Positions 43,777 to 53,279 of a DNA stretch of 64,000 bases are shown piece by piece; positions within the stretch are counted from its first letter, which is position 1, and the number at the start of each line of letters is the position of its first letter. Made by a program: the position numbers and the translations under genes. The notes below the pieces were generated by a model that saw nothing but the letters and a program-made list of their open reading frames with translations, had not been told where the DNA came from and ran no database searches. Source of the DNA: JBALVT01 sp045110675 (lineage in GTDB: Bacteria; Pseudomonadota; Gammaproteobacteria; Pseudomonadales; Halieaceae); assembly GCA_045110675.1 (NCBI GenBank), contig JBGCGJ010000036.1, positions 74,639 through 138,638 on the forward strand, written 5' to 3'.

Positions 43777-44635
43777 TCAGTGCTGCGGGGTCGTCGGTGA
43801 TAATTTCATCCACGCCCATTTCAATCAGCGCATCCCAGGCCTCTACGGTGTTGGCGGTCCAGGGTGCAACGCGCAAATCGTTTGCCTGGAACTCACTCAC
43901 CATTTCCTTGGTAATCGACTTCCAATCAGGTGAAATATACTGAGCGTCAATCGACTTCGCCGCGGCGACCAAATCGACAAAGTTGCGTATGGTCAGCTGC
44001 GATGTCGCAATGCTGGGGTCCAGCTTCTTAACCCACTTTAGCGTTCTGTAATCAAAAGACTGCACCACCACTCTTCGCTGCAATTTGTGTTCTTGAATTT
44101 CGTCCACCAGAAGACGCGCGAAATGTTCCGCGCTGGGGGTCAACTCAGATCGGATCGGCAGTAACTTTGTTTCGATATTGAAGGTGACTTCTTTTGAGAT
44201 CTTGGTGTCCGAGCGCTCCAGCATTTGAAAGAGTTCTTCCAGGGTCGCCATTGGCTCACCCGGCTGCAGCACCTGGTTGGGAAAATCCGGATTTTTTACG
44301 CTGCCACAATCCAGTTCCTTCAACTGACTGAGGGTTTGCGAGCGAAGTGGAATAGCTTGTGCAGGCGGCTTGCCATCGCGTAGACAAAAATTATTGATGA
44401 TTGGATCGTGGCTGATCACTAACACGTCATCTTTGCTGACGCCCAGGTCCAGCTCCAATACATCAACGCCCACATCAAGAGCGTACTGAAAGGCGGCCAG
44501 AGTGTTCTCGGGTCTTTCAGCCCTGGCGCCCCGGTGGCCCTGAACCTTTATATCGGCAAGGGCGGCGGTTGTGGTAGAAAACAAAACGGCGCAAATCGGC
44601 AGAGAAATACAACGAGGTAACTGCAGGATCTTCAA
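43742..44635 (-). CDS. glpQ: Periplasmic glycerophosphodiester phosphodiesterase GlpQ
   Basis: About 297 residues. The signal peptide (ILQLPRCISLPICAVLF, cleavage near ALA) is followed by the GDPD signature VQGHRGARAERPENTLAAF, the catalytic Glu/Asp in DVLELDLGVSKDDVLVISHDP, and the end GVDEIITDDPAALISYL. It hydrolyses glycerophosphodiesters such as glycerophosphocholine to glycerol 3-phosphate plus the alcohol. The open frame begins at TTG 44653, but GGAG six bases before the TTG at 44635 favours the shorter start. It is the last gene of the mttB-dehydrogenase operon, which makes choline from glycerophosphocholine the natural source of its substrates. It overlaps glpT 3' to 3'. Confidence 0.92.
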   Translation of the reverse strand: MKILQLPRCISLPICAVLFSTTTAALADIKVQGHRGARAERPENTLAAFQYALDVGVDVLELDLGVSKDDVLVISHDPIINNFCLRDGKPPAQAIPLRSQTLSQLKELDCGSVKNPDFPNQVLQPGEPMATLEELFQMLERSDTKISKEVTFNIETKLLPIRSELTPSAEHFARLLVDEIQEHKLQRRVVVQSFDYRTLKWVKKLDPSIATSQLTIRNFVDLVAAAKSIDAQYISPDWKSITKEMVSEFQANDLRVAPWTANTVEAWDALIEMGVDEIITDDPAALISYLQRKGLRP

Positions 44636-44656
44636 GAGGCTCTCCGAACTCAAGGG

Positions 44657-47098
44657 CTAGCCACGCATCTTACCACCGTCCGGATCGTGAAGTGCCCTCA
44701 TGGACGCTTTCGCGGCGAAGGGTGTGGTGGCGATTTCAATCTGAAAGTCCGCTTCGGCAATGGCCGCCCCGTTCAGACCCGGCGAATTCACGTAACCCAT
44801 ACCAACGGACGCTCCTACTGTGTGACCATACATACCGGAGGTCAAATAACCTACCACCTCACCATTCATTAAAATGGGCTCATTGTGATAAAGCATGGGC
44901 TCCGGATCCTCAAGCTGAAACTGCACCATCCGTCGAGAGGGAATGCCCGCTGCTTTGGCAGCCAAGAAAGCATCCCGGCCAATAAAATCGGAAGCGTCAG
45001 GTTTTGCGGTAAAGGATAAACCGGCCTGCTGCAGATTATCTTCTGCGGCGACATCATGGCCCCAGTGTCGAAAGCCTTTTTCCAATCTCAAGCTATTCAG
45101 CGCGTGGAGGCCGACATTGCATAGCTCGAACTCAGTTCCCGCTTGCTGTAATGCGGCGAAAACAGCGACCGCTTCACCGGCGGGGATAAACAACTCCCAG
45201 CCCAACTCACCTACGTACGACAAACGCTGCATCCACACCCTCGATCCGGCCACCTGAGCGAACAGACCCGTTCCAAATTCAAAAGCGGCGGAGGAGAGAT
45301 CTGTTTCTGAAATCTTCTGTAGCAGTGCCCTTGCGTTCGGGCCCTGAACTGACAAGCAAGCGAAGTCCATCGTCACATCAACAACCTTGGTATCCGCGAG
45401 CAAATTTTTCTGCAGATGCCACCAGTCACGATTATAAGAACCAATACCCGTGATCACATAAAAATGATCCCGAGCTAGCCGGGCAATGGTAAGGTCGGCC
45501 TCGATGCCTCCCCGCTCATTCAGCCACTGGGTATAAACAATTCCACCCGTTTCCACATCGACATTCGCGCAACTCAATCGTTGCAAGGTAGCAAGAGCTC
45601 CCGTACCGCTGACATCAAATTTGGCAAAGGAGGAAATATCGTAGACACCGACAGACTCCCGCACACCGAGGTGTTCCGCCTCGGAGAACTTAAACCAATT
45701 TTGCCGGGCATAGCTGTACTCGTATTTTGCAGTAGCGCCGTTTCGCGCAAACCAGTTGGCTCGTTCGAATCCACCTACTTCGCCGAAGCAAGCTCCCTGT
45801 GACTCCAACGTTGCGTGCAGCGGAGATTGCAGTAAATCTCGCGCGGTCTCGTATTGATAAAAAGGCCAGTGCATCGCATAGGTGTGCCCCAACGCTTCGG
45901 GAATACGCTCTTCGATATAGGACTGGGTTTTCTGCACCGTGTTATTACGACGCACATCGGTTTCAGTGATTTCACCAGAGGGGTAGCCATCGACAATCCA
46001 ATCGGCGACGATTTTACCCAAGCCACCCGAAGCCCCGATTCCCTTCGAATTCATGCCGCAGGCGACAAAGAAATTATCGATTTCAGGTGTTGGGCCCAAC
46101 AGATGCAGATTATCGTTGGTAAAGCTCTCCGGACCATTGAAGAAGGTTCTAATACCCGCCTCGCCAAAATCAGGGAAGGTTTCCATCGCTCCCATCAGGT
46201 GTTCTTCGATGTGATCCATGTCGGTCGGAAATTCGCCAAAACAAAAATCTTCACCGATACGAGACATGGGGCAGCCGATGGCATTTTTTTCAAACCAACC
46301 CACCAGCATTTTCCCCGCGTCTTCCTTGAAATAAAGCCCCTTGTCGAAATCTCGCAGCACAGGGCGTCGTGTCAGATCCGACATATTCTCGGTGACAACG
46401 TAGTAGTGCTCACAGGCGTAAAGCGGCAGATCAATTCCTATTTTTTTTGCGATATCTCGGGACCACAGTCCACCGGCTAAAATCACTTGCCTGGCTTGGA
46501 TATCACCTCGCTCGGTGGACACGCCAACCGCCCTGCCATCATCGACAAGAATGTCATCAACCTTAATCCCTTCAAATATCTGCGCACCGCCATTGCGTGC
46601 ACCTTTGGCCAGGGCCATGGTGGTATCGATGGGATTGGTCTGTCCGTCCTTCTCAATATAGAGACTGCCGATAACTCCATCTGGATTGATACCCGGATAC
46701 AGTTCTTCCAATCGAGCGTTGTCTATCATTTCCGATTCCACGCCGAACACCTTGGCCATGGAGGAGCTGCGCTTAAGCTCTTCAAGGCGCGCTTCGGTTC
46801 GAGCCATGGACAAACTGCCGATTCTTCTATAACCCGTCGCTTGACCGGTCTCAGCTTCTAGCGAGGCGTACAGTTCATGACCATATTTTGCCAGGTTGGT
46901 CAGGGTGGGTGTGGGCCACAACATACTGACCAGCCCTGCCGCGTGCCAGGTAGTGCCGCAGGTCAATTGCTTTCTCTCCAGGACGACCACATCTTTCACA
47001 CCGCGTTTGGTCAGATGGTAGGCAATAGAACACCCTACAATGCCGCCGCCTACGATGACAATTTCTGCTTCGCCGGGAAGCTCTTTAGTAAACGACAT
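44657..47098 (-). CDS. Dimethylglycine/sarcosine dehydrogenase-family flavoprotein, copy 1
   Basis: 813 residues. A DAO-type FAD domain (G17-G-G-I-V-G22) has the covalent-flavin His52 in TCGTTWHAAGL. An FAO_M linker domain follows, then an aminomethyltransferase-like GCV_T domain (GGIVYTQWLNERGGIEADLTI, YVGELGWELFIP) and GCV_T_C at the end. Enzymes of this layout oxidatively demethylate dimethylglycine or sarcosine and hand formaldehyde to tetrahydrofolate. It begins three bases after the stop of the paralogue upstream and is followed by glpQ, so the operon is mttB - copy 2 - copy 1 - glpQ. Which of the two takes dimethylglycine and which sarcosine cannot be decided. Confidence 0.92.
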   Translation of the reverse strand: MSFTKELPGEAEIVIVGGGIVGCSIAYHLTKRGVKDVVVLERKQLTCGTTWHAAGLVSMLWPTPTLTNLAKYGHELYASLEAETGQATGYRRIGSLSMARTEARLEELKRSSSMAKVFGVESEMIDNARLEELYPGINPDGVIGSLYIEKDGQTNPIDTTMALAKGARNGGAQIFEGIKVDDILVDDGRAVGVSTERGDIQARQVILAGGLWSRDIAKKIGIDLPLYACEHYYVVTENMSDLTRRPVLRDFDKGLYFKEDAGKMLVGWFEKNAIGCPMSRIGEDFCFGEFPTDMDHIEEHLMGAMETFPDFGEAGIRTFFNGPESFTNDNLHLLGPTPEIDNFFVACGMNSKGIGASGGLGKIVADWIVDGYPSGEITETDVRRNNTVQKTQSYIEERIPEALGHTYAMHWPFYQYETARDLLQSPLHATLESQGACFGEVGGFERANWFARNGATAKYEYSYARQNWFKFSEAEHLGVRESVGVYDISSFAKFDVSGTGALATLQRLSCANVDVETGGIVYTQWLNERGGIEADLTIARLARDHFYVITGIGSYNRDWWHLQKNLLADTKVVDVTMDFACLSVQGPNARALLQKISETDLSSAAFEFGTGLFAQVAGSRVWMQRLSYVGELGWELFIPAGEAVAVFAALQQAGTEFELCNVGLHALNSLRLEKGFRHWGHDVAAEDNLQQAGLSFTAKPDASDFIGRDAFLAAKAAGIPSRRMVQFQLEDPEPMLYHNEPILMNGEVVGYLTSGMYGHTVGASVGMGYVNSPGLNGAAIAEADFQIEIATTPFAAKASMRALHDPDGGKMRG

Positions 47099-47101
47099 CG
47101 C

Positions 47102-49519
47102 CTAACCCCGCAGTTTTTCGTTACTTGGATCATAAACACCATCCATTTCAACGTGACAGGCTCGCATTCCTCCGGAGGTGAGAACCTGCAAGGCGGTATC
47201 TTGCACCACCAGGTCGGGTCGGCAATAAGCGAAAGCCAAACTGCGACCTACTCGATGTCCGTAAGCTCCTCCTGTCGTTAGTCCCACCACCTCATCGCCA
47301 TGGTAAACAGCTTCATTACCAAAGCATTCCGCTTTTATATCGTCATCAAAAGATAGATAGGCCAATTGGGTTTTGACCCCGTTCTTCTCGCGCTCTCGAA
47401 GATTTTCCGCGCCGATAAAGTCACGACTGGTATCAATAAACCGTCCCATACCCGCTTCTACACCGCTGATCTCTTCGGTGTAATCGCTGCCCCAGGCGCG
47501 ATACATTTTTTCCATCCGCAGCGAGTTAAATGCATAGCCGCCGAAATCTCTAAGGCCAATTTCATGACCAACGCGGAACAAAGACTGGTATAGGGAGGGG
47601 AGCTGGTAAACGGGCATATGCAGCTCATAACCCAACTCACCCGCATAGGACACACGCATCACTCTGACACTGGCGCTATCGAGCTGGATTTCCCTGGCGC
47701 TGAGCCACGGAAAAGCACTGTTGGATAAATCGTCTTCAGTTAATAGCGAGAGAATTTCCCGCGATTTAGGGCCGGTGATAAGCACAGCGCCGATATCTTC
47801 CGTCACATTATCAATCTGGACGTCGAAGCCATCTGCATGGCTCTCCATCCAGTCCATGTCGCGAAGCTCCGAACCGATAGGGCCGATCAGATAATAGAGG
47901 GATTCGTTAATTCGGGTTATCGACTGCTCGGTCATAATGCCGCCGTTGGGACCGTGGAAAAGCGTGAGTCCCAAGCGACCGTCTCTTGCAGGTAGTTTGT
48001 TACACGACAGCAAATCCAAAAATGTACCTGCGTCCTTGCCGCTGATCTCAAACTTAGCTGCACCAGAAATATCCACCACTCCCGCAGCGTTTTGTACCGC
48101 GAGACATTCCGCAGCGACAACATCGTGGGTATCGCTGAACTGCCAGCTATGCGTTTCTTCCCGCAATTGATCGGTCTTAAACCAGGTGGGCTTTTCATAG
48201 CCTTGAACAACACCGTGGACAGCGCCTTTGTCTGCCAGCGCGCTATAAATTGGACTGGTACGACGCAACCTACCATGAGGTGTATGCTCGTGAGCGCCCA
48301 TGGCGGTGTACATCACCTCGTAGGATTCAATCGCCTTGGTAATGCAGTAATTCTTGTCCGCCCAGTCACCGAAGCGCCGGCTGTCCAATGCCGCCATGTT
48401 AATTTCGGTTTGCCCATACACCATCCACTGGGCCATGAATTTACCCAGGCCGCCCTGAGCGATACCGATACTGGAACCACACAGATTCCAGAAATTTCTC
48501 AAGCCTGCCTGTGGCCCCGCCAATACATTGTCATCGGGGGTGTGGGTGATTGGGCCGTTGATAATCGTCTTCACACCAAGCTCACCAAAGATGGGCATTC
48601 TTTCGATACATCGGTCCAGGAAGGGCATCAGCCTCTCCAGATCCCCCTGGAATAATTCGCGGTCAAAAGACCAATCCATGCCATTGAGGGCCCAGGGTTT
48701 AGATCCGTAGGTTTCATAGGGGCCAATCAATAGCCCTTGGCTCTCCTGGCGAATATAGGAGGCGCAGTAGGAGTCTCGCGTCACCGGTAGTTCGAAATCC
48801 AGTGCTTCAATTTGCGGATGATTGTCTGTCACCAGGTACTGGTGTTCCAAATTCACGATGGGCAATTTAACACCTACCATGGCCGCCACTTCGGGTGCGA
48901 AACAACCCCCGGCGTTGACCACATGTTCGGCGATCACGGTCCCCTGTTCGGTTACGACTTCCCATTCGCCACTCGGTAGCGAATTGATTTCCAGGACCCG
49001 GTTAAAGCGACTGATTGTCGCACCCTGAGCGCGTGCTAATTGAGACAGCGGCAAAGCGACAGAAGAGGGATCGACATGACCGTCCTCCGGGGTGCTAACA
49101 ATGATCCGAGCGGCGTCAAAGTTGTAAAAGGGGTTGAGTTCACGAGCGCGCTCTTTGGAAACAATTTCAAATTCGCAGGGGACGTTTTTGGCTCGACTGG
49201 CCAGGTTCCGGAACCATTCTTCTTCCAGCTGGCTATAACCAACCCTGAGACTTCCCGTCTTGCGAAACACCGAGGGATCGCCGGTTTCCTCAGGAAGAAT
49301 TTCGTTGTACAACTTTATAGAATAATCGTGAATTTTTGCAACCGTCATGTTGCCGATAAAGTGCGAACACAAGCCGGCTGCATGCCAGGTTGAACCACTA
49401 GTGAGTTCGCCCTTCTCTACTAGAAGTAGGTCTTTCCAACCCTCTTTGGCCAGGTGATACAACAGGCTAATTCCAAGTGAACCGCCACCAACAATTACCA
49501 CGCGTGCATGAGACTTCAT
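47102..49519 (-). CDS. Dimethylglycine/sarcosine dehydrogenase-family flavoprotein, copy 2
   Basis: 805 residues with the same module order as its downstream neighbour. The FAD loop is G11-G-G-S-L-G16 and the covalent-flavin His46 lies in SGSTWHAAGLCSHF. The FAO_M domain includes LRNFWNLCGSSIGIAQGGLGKFMAQW. GCV_T includes LGLTLFHGPNGGIMTEQSI and VSYAGELGYELHMP, and the protein ends HVEMDGVYDPSNEKLRG. The WHAAGLCSHFIGNMTVAKIHDYS segment is like that of mitochondrial dimethylglycine dehydrogenases, so this copy is the better dimethylglycine candidate. AAAGG precedes its ATG. It follows mttB by 39 bases. The two copies are paralogues, not duplicates: their wording differs throughout. Confidence 0.92.
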   Translation of the reverse strand: MKSHARVVIVGGGSLGISLLYHLAKEGWKDLLLVEKGELTSGSTWHAAGLCSHFIGNMTVAKIHDYSIKLYNEILPEETGDPSVFRKTGSLRVGYSQLEEEWFRNLASRAKNVPCEFEIVSKERARELNPFYNFDAARIIVSTPEDGHVDPSSVALPLSQLARAQGATISRFNRVLEINSLPSGEWEVVTEQGTVIAEHVVNAGGCFAPEVAAMVGVKLPIVNLEHQYLVTDNHPQIEALDFELPVTRDSYCASYIRQESQGLLIGPYETYGSKPWALNGMDWSFDRELFQGDLERLMPFLDRCIERMPIFGELGVKTIINGPITHTPDDNVLAGPQAGLRNFWNLCGSSIGIAQGGLGKFMAQWMVYGQTEINMAALDSRRFGDWADKNYCITKAIESYEVMYTAMGAHEHTPHGRLRRTSPIYSALADKGAVHGVVQGYEKPTWFKTDQLREETHSWQFSDTHDVVAAECLAVQNAAGVVDISGAAKFEISGKDAGTFLDLLSCNKLPARDGRLGLTLFHGPNGGIMTEQSITRINESLYYLIGPIGSELRDMDWMESHADGFDVQIDNVTEDIGAVLITGPKSREILSLLTEDDLSNSAFPWLSAREIQLDSASVRVMRVSYAGELGYELHMPVYQLPSLYQSLFRVGHEIGLRDFGGYAFNSLRMEKMYRAWGSDYTEEISGVEAGMGRFIDTSRDFIGAENLREREKNGVKTQLAYLSFDDDIKAECFGNEAVYHGDEVVGLTTGGAYGHRVGRSLAFAYCRPDLVVQDTALQVLTSGGMRACHVEMDGVYDPSNEKLRG

Positions 49520-49558
49520 AACGACCTTTTTTTATTTGTGCCCGCGCCTGGGAATAGC

Positions 49559-51100
49559 CTAACGCCCCATCGCCTCCCTGCTCAGGTAGATTGGAAATTC
49601 AGCTCGGATCTGATTGTCTATATCATCACTGACATGCTTTGGAAAATGCGTTGCCAGGATGTGATCTTTCTGTTGGATAGCGAGCAGCAGAGGATCTGGT
49701 TTGCCCGCGTCGTTCCAGTCATTGGGACTTAGTCTATTGTAAAACTCCGGATAGATATACTCCGATTGCATAACGTTTAAGGTTTGATCTGAGCCAAGAT
49801 AATGTCCTTTATTTCCCAGGCAGACGTCGCGCAAGACATCGAAGGCCAAAGTCTCTTCATTGACAGTTACACCTTTGACCATACGCATACTATTTCCGAG
49901 CACATCGTTGTCCAATAAGAGACTCTCCGGGCAGGTGCCTAACAAACTGGCGTACATCGCCGCGGCTTCATAGACGATGTTCGCACCAGAGAGAGCGGTC
50001 ACCGATGCATTTGAGGCGTGTTCCGCCCCGCCCTGAAAATTAGGAAGCTTAGAGTCTGACATTCCCGCACCGGTTCCGTTGGGTAAACCCAAATACTGAC
50101 CAACCTGCGCACAAGCGGCGGATAGAATTCCCTGTTCGGGCGAGCCGCCGCTCATGGCTCCGGTGCGTAAATCCGATACAAAGGGCCATGTTCCCAGAAT
50201 GGCGGGAGCGCCCGGTTTGATCGCGTTGAGATAAACAAGCCCGCCAAGACATTCCGCCCAGGCCTGGGATACCGCTCCGGCAAGACAGGGTGGTGCGGTG
50301 GCACCGGCCTGCCCGGCAGAAAGCAATAGCACAGGCATGCCGCCTTCCACTGCAACCCTCAAGCACTCCAGAGACTCCTCAGCAAACTTCATCGGTGGAA
50401 CGACAAAGCAATTGGATTGGCTCACAAAGGGACGCGCCCGCCAAGCCTCTTCGCTTCCCGCCACCCGGTGAAGGAGTTCCAGGGTTTTTTCCAGGTGCAT
50501 CACCTCGGTCCAACTCGCCCCCACATGTTTGGTCGTACCCATAATGGCGTTATAGGTCGTGTTGAGGTCCATTGCGTAATTGTCTTCTATGTCCCGCAGC
50601 ACACAGGTTCTCTGGAACATATGGATGTGCTCGCAGGTATCGGTTATCCGGGCCATGTCATACAAATCCTGGGCCTGGGAATCGCGATACGTCTGGGTAA
50701 TGGGATCGACAATCATCACCGCCGCTCCCGCGGTAGAAAAGTGTACGCGAGAGCCGCTGATCTGAAGATCGTGGGCGGGATCCTGGCCGTACAGAACCAG
50801 CTCCTTATCCGCGCTGGCGATGGCCTTGGCGACAACTTCCCGCGGCATGCGCAATCGGCCGTCATTACCCATGTCGGCGCCATAGGCAGTACAGGTCTCA
50901 ATACAATGGGGGGTCGCCTGATTAAAACCAACCTCTTCGAGAATGCGATAACAGTTTTCCACGACTGCAGCCACATCCTGATCGTTCAGGGGGCGATACT
51001 GTCCACCGTTTTCACCTGGATGTACCGGCTTCATATCCTCGGTAAGTGGGGCACTGCGAATGGCAACACGTGATTTTCGACCGCCGCTTCTACGGGACAT
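49559..51100 (-). CDS. MttB-family methyltransferase, non-pyrrolysine, probable glycine betaine demethylase
   Basis: 513 residues from the ATG at 51100, which has GGAG seven bases upstream; the frame runs further to 51259 without homology. Family blocks include MKPVHPGENGGQYRPLNDQD, YRILEEVGFNQATPHCIE, STAGAAVMIVDPITQTYRDS and FQGGAEHASNASVTALSGAN. The reading frame has no internal TAG, so it is the non-pyrrolysine branch, whose characterised anaerobe member (MtgB) transfers a methyl from glycine betaine to a corrinoid protein. Heading an operon with two dimethylglycine dehydrogenase-like genes makes betaine to dimethylglycine the most economical role. No corrinoid protein gene is in the window. 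It is divergent from a LysR gene. Confidence 0.9.
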   Translation of the reverse strand: MSRRSGGRKSRVAIRSAPLTEDMKPVHPGENGGQYRPLNDQDVAAVVENCYRILEEVGFNQATPHCIETCTAYGADMGNDGRLRMPREVVAKAIASADKELVLYGQDPAHDLQISGSRVHFSTAGAAVMIVDPITQTYRDSQAQDLYDMARITDTCEHIHMFQRTCVLRDIEDNYAMDLNTTYNAIMGTTKHVGASWTEVMHLEKTLELLHRVAGSEEAWRARPFVSQSNCFVVPPMKFAEESLECLRVAVEGGMPVLLLSAGQAGATAPPCLAGAVSQAWAECLGGLVYLNAIKPGAPAILGTWPFVSDLRTGAMSGGSPEQGILSAACAQVGQYLGLPNGTGAGMSDSKLPNFQGGAEHASNASVTALSGANIVYEAAAMYASLLGTCPESLLLDNDVLGNSMRMVKGVTVNEETLAFDVLRDVCLGNKGHYLGSDQTLNVMQSEYIYPEFYNRLSPNDWNDAGKPDPLLLAIQQKDHILATHFPKHVSDDIDNQIRAEFPIYLSREAMGR

Positions 51101-51248
51101 AGGCTCACTCCAAATAGTGTTATTAGGACACTGAACCTCTGAATTCTGCGCCCGATACAAAGACCAGGACAACGAATTTTTTCTTGCGCTATGTGATAGA
51201 AATACTAATCTATGCACTCGGTATTCCTTAGCACCGGAGACAGTAAAA
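51101..51248. promoter_or_regulatory. Divergent mttB / LysR control region
   Basis: A 148-base gap with both promoters and presumably the LysR operator. A weak TTGCGC (51184) - 16 bases - TAATCT (51206) pair could drive the LysR gene. No clear T-N11-A palindrome could be chosen with confidence. Confidence 0.35.
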
Positions 51249-52145
51249 ATGAGCCGCACACTGCCGCCACTAAACAGTTTGAAGGCCTATGAAAGCGCCG
51301 CACGACACCTGAGTTTTACTTTGGCATCCCAGGAACTCAATGTGACACCAGCTGCCGTTAGCCATCAAGTTAAGGCCCTGGAAAACCACCTGGGAGTGGC
51401 CTTGTTTACCCGGCTGACCCGAAAACTGGTGTTAACCCCCGCTGGAGAGAGCCTGCTGCCTGAAGTCAGCGACTCCTTCGCGCGAATTCAGTCTGCCGTC
51501 AGTGGCATTAAACAAGCCAATCAAAATCACCGTTTGACGCTGCGTCTGGGGCCCTCTCTCGCAGCACGCTGGCTATCACCGCGCCTGAAGGACTTCTGGC
51601 AGCTATATCCATCCATCGACCTGTGCCTGTACCACTCCAATCAGCCGGTAGATTTCGACCGGGAGGACATTGATCTGGCTATTACCTACGGCCATGGGAA
51701 CTGGCCAAAAGTGGAATCCACCCGCTTGCTAGAGATCGATTACACGCCCGTGTGCAGCCCAAAGCTTCTCGGCAATGAGTCGTCGAATACAGGCCCGACG
51801 CTGCTGCTGAATCAAACTTTGCTACACGACTGTGCCTATGAACCTTGGGAAGAATGGCTCAGCCAGGCCGCGATGCCACAGATCAATGCCCGCAGAGGCA
51901 CCATCATCGACGATACCAACGTGCTTATTCAGGCCGCGCTGGATGGCCAGGGAGTGGCACTGTGCTCAAATTTATTCGTGAGCGAGTACATTGATTCCGG
52001 CAGGCTTGTACGCCCATTTGATGTAAGCTTGAGCAACGACAAGGCCTATTTCATTGTCTGCCCAAAATCGCACTTGCAGCGACCGGCAGTACAGGAATTC
52101 AAATCCTGGCTGCTGAGCTTAGGTGGTATTGATCACAATGATTGA
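51249..52145 (+). CDS. LysR-family regulator, GcvA-like
   Basis: 298 residues. The N-terminal winged helix-turn-helix has LPPLNSLKAYESAARHLSFT and LNVTPAAVSHQVKALE, in the exact wording of the GcvA subgroup. The effector-binding domain follows from about residue 90 (LTLRLGPSLAARWLSPRLKDF, INARRGTIIDDTNVLIQAALDGQGVAL). GGAG lies nine bases before the ATG. It is divergent from the mttB - dehydrogenase - glpQ operon and probably regulates it; GcvA relatives often respond to glycine-pathway metabolites. A class II aldolase gene follows 33 bases downstream. Confidence 0.94.
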   Translation: MSRTLPPLNSLKAYESAARHLSFTLASQELNVTPAAVSHQVKALENHLGVALFTRLTRKLVLTPAGESLLPEVSDSFARIQSAVSGIKQANQNHRLTLRLGPSLAARWLSPRLKDFWQLYPSIDLCLYHSNQPVDFDREDIDLAITYGHGNWPKVESTRLLEIDYTPVCSPKLLGNESSNTGPTLLLNQTLLHDCAYEPWEEWLSQAAMPQINARRGTIIDDTNVLIQAALDGQGVALCSNLFVSEYIDSGRLVRPFDVSLSNDKAYFIVCPKSHLQRPAVQEFKSWLLSLGGIDHND

Positions 52146-52178
52146 ATTTGCACACACTGAGAACAAGAGACCAGGACA

Positions 52179-52943
52179 ATGAGTGACCGAAACATTAGCA
52201 GCATTCTTTCGAATGAAACTCACCAGCAACAGCGTGTTGATTTGGCCCTGGCATTTCGTTGGACCGCGCGCCTCAACATGCACGAGGCAGTCGCCAACCA
52301 TTTCAGTGTAGCTGTGTCCGATGACGGCAAGCAGTTTCTGATCAACCCCAATCAGGTTCACTTCGCACGTGTGAAGGCCTCCGATATGCTGCTGCTGGAT
52401 GCGGATGATCCAGATCCCCTTAGTCATCCCAATGCTCCCGACCCAACGGCCTGGGGATTGCACGGCGCCATTCACAGACTGTGCCCGCATGCTCGCTGTG
52501 TTATGCACACGCACTCTATGTTCGCCACAGTGCTGGCCTCATTGGCAGATTCAAACCTGCCACCGATCGATCAGAATACGGCGACTTTTTTCAATCGCTA
52601 CGTTATCGATGAACATTTCGGTGGAGCTGCATTTACCGAAGAGGGAGAGCGCTGCGCCCGCTCCATGTCAGACCCCAGCAGGAAGGTGATGATCATGGGT
52701 AACCATGGCTTGTTGGTTATTGGCAGTAGCGTCGCGGACGCCTTTAACCGCCTGTATTATTTTGAGCGTGCCGCGGAGACGTATATTCGTGCGTTACAGA
52801 CAGGAGCTCCGCTGCGGGTTTTGTCCGATGAGATTGCGGAGAAAACGGCTAGCGAGTTGGAGGATTATCCGGAGCAGGTTGAGCGGCATTTTGAGGAGCT
52901 TCGGGGGATTATGGATTCAGAGGGGTCAAATTACGCTAGTTAG
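52179..52943 (+). CDS. Class II aldolase/adducin-family protein
   Basis: 254 residues. Zinc ligands are the H-x-H in CVMHTHSMFATVLAS and a His in MGNHGLLVIGSSV. The N-terminal NHFSVAVSDDGKQFLINP segment is the phosphate/substrate loop, with DPTAWGLHGAIHRLCP between. This decarboxylase/aldolase-like branch is commonly annotated only generally, since it includes aldolases, epimerases and decarboxylases. It is co-directional with the LysR gene and may belong to its regulon. A structured repeat element begins about 140 bases after its stop. Confidence 0.88.
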   Translation: MSDRNISSILSNETHQQQRVDLALAFRWTARLNMHEAVANHFSVAVSDDGKQFLINPNQVHFARVKASDMLLLDADDPDPLSHPNAPDPTAWGLHGAIHRLCPHARCVMHTHSMFATVLASLADSNLPPIDQNTATFFNRYVIDEHFGGAAFTEEGERCARSMSDPSRKVMIMGNHGLLVIGSSVADAFNRLYYFERAAETYIRALQTGAPLRVLSDEIAEKTASELEDYPEQVERHFEELRGIMDSEGSNYAS

Positions 52944-53081
52944 CAATACTGGGGACACGTGGGAATCGGCGGCGAAGGTGATTTAGATTTTTTGCTCCAG
53001 TGTTTTTACGAGGCCTCGGGCGCTCGGAAAGCTTTAGACCGAAAACTCTGCAAGAACGAAAAACTCTGAGACGAAGTGAGT

Positions 53082-53185
53082 CGATTGCTAGCCTGTTCTG
53101 TCAAGGCTGTCGATAGCATGAATGCTATCGACAAGCCCCCATGGATGGGTTCACGGCGTGCCTGGACAGGACAGACTAGCAATCG
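53082..53185 (+). repeat. Structured repeat element, copy 1
   Basis: Outer arms 53082-53102 and 53165-53185 pair over 21 bases with two exceptions (one G-T, one C-A). Inside are hairpin 1 (GTCGATAGCA-TGAA-TGCTATCGAC, 53109-53132), hairpin 2 (CCCA-TGGA-TGGG, 53138-53149) and the shared core TTCACGGCGTG (53150-53160). It occupies most of the 336-base gap between the class II aldolase gene and the convergent enolase gene. The remaining flanks (52944-53081, 53186-53279) hold nothing recognisable beyond a repeated AAAACTCTG at about 53043 and 53061. Confidence 0.85.
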
Positions 53186-53279
53186 GCGGACCACGCCAAC
53201 TTAATATAGCTGCTCTAATATTTCTAAATGCATCTGTCGCAAAGTCCAATCTTTGGAATTGATCTCTACTGTAAGCTGT

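Noticed and set aside
45854..46480. 208-residue open frame opposite the copy 1 dehydrogenase
   Set aside because: Antisense to well-conserved FAD-domain codons, without recognisable protein features.
50417..51073. 218-residue open frame opposite mttB
   Set aside because: Antisense to conserved MttB blocks and without a ribosome site or homology.
49559..51100. Pyrrolysine-containing trimethylamine methyltransferase
   Set aside because: The frame has no internal TAG and no pyrrolysine machinery is visible, so it belongs to the non-pyrrolysine branch.
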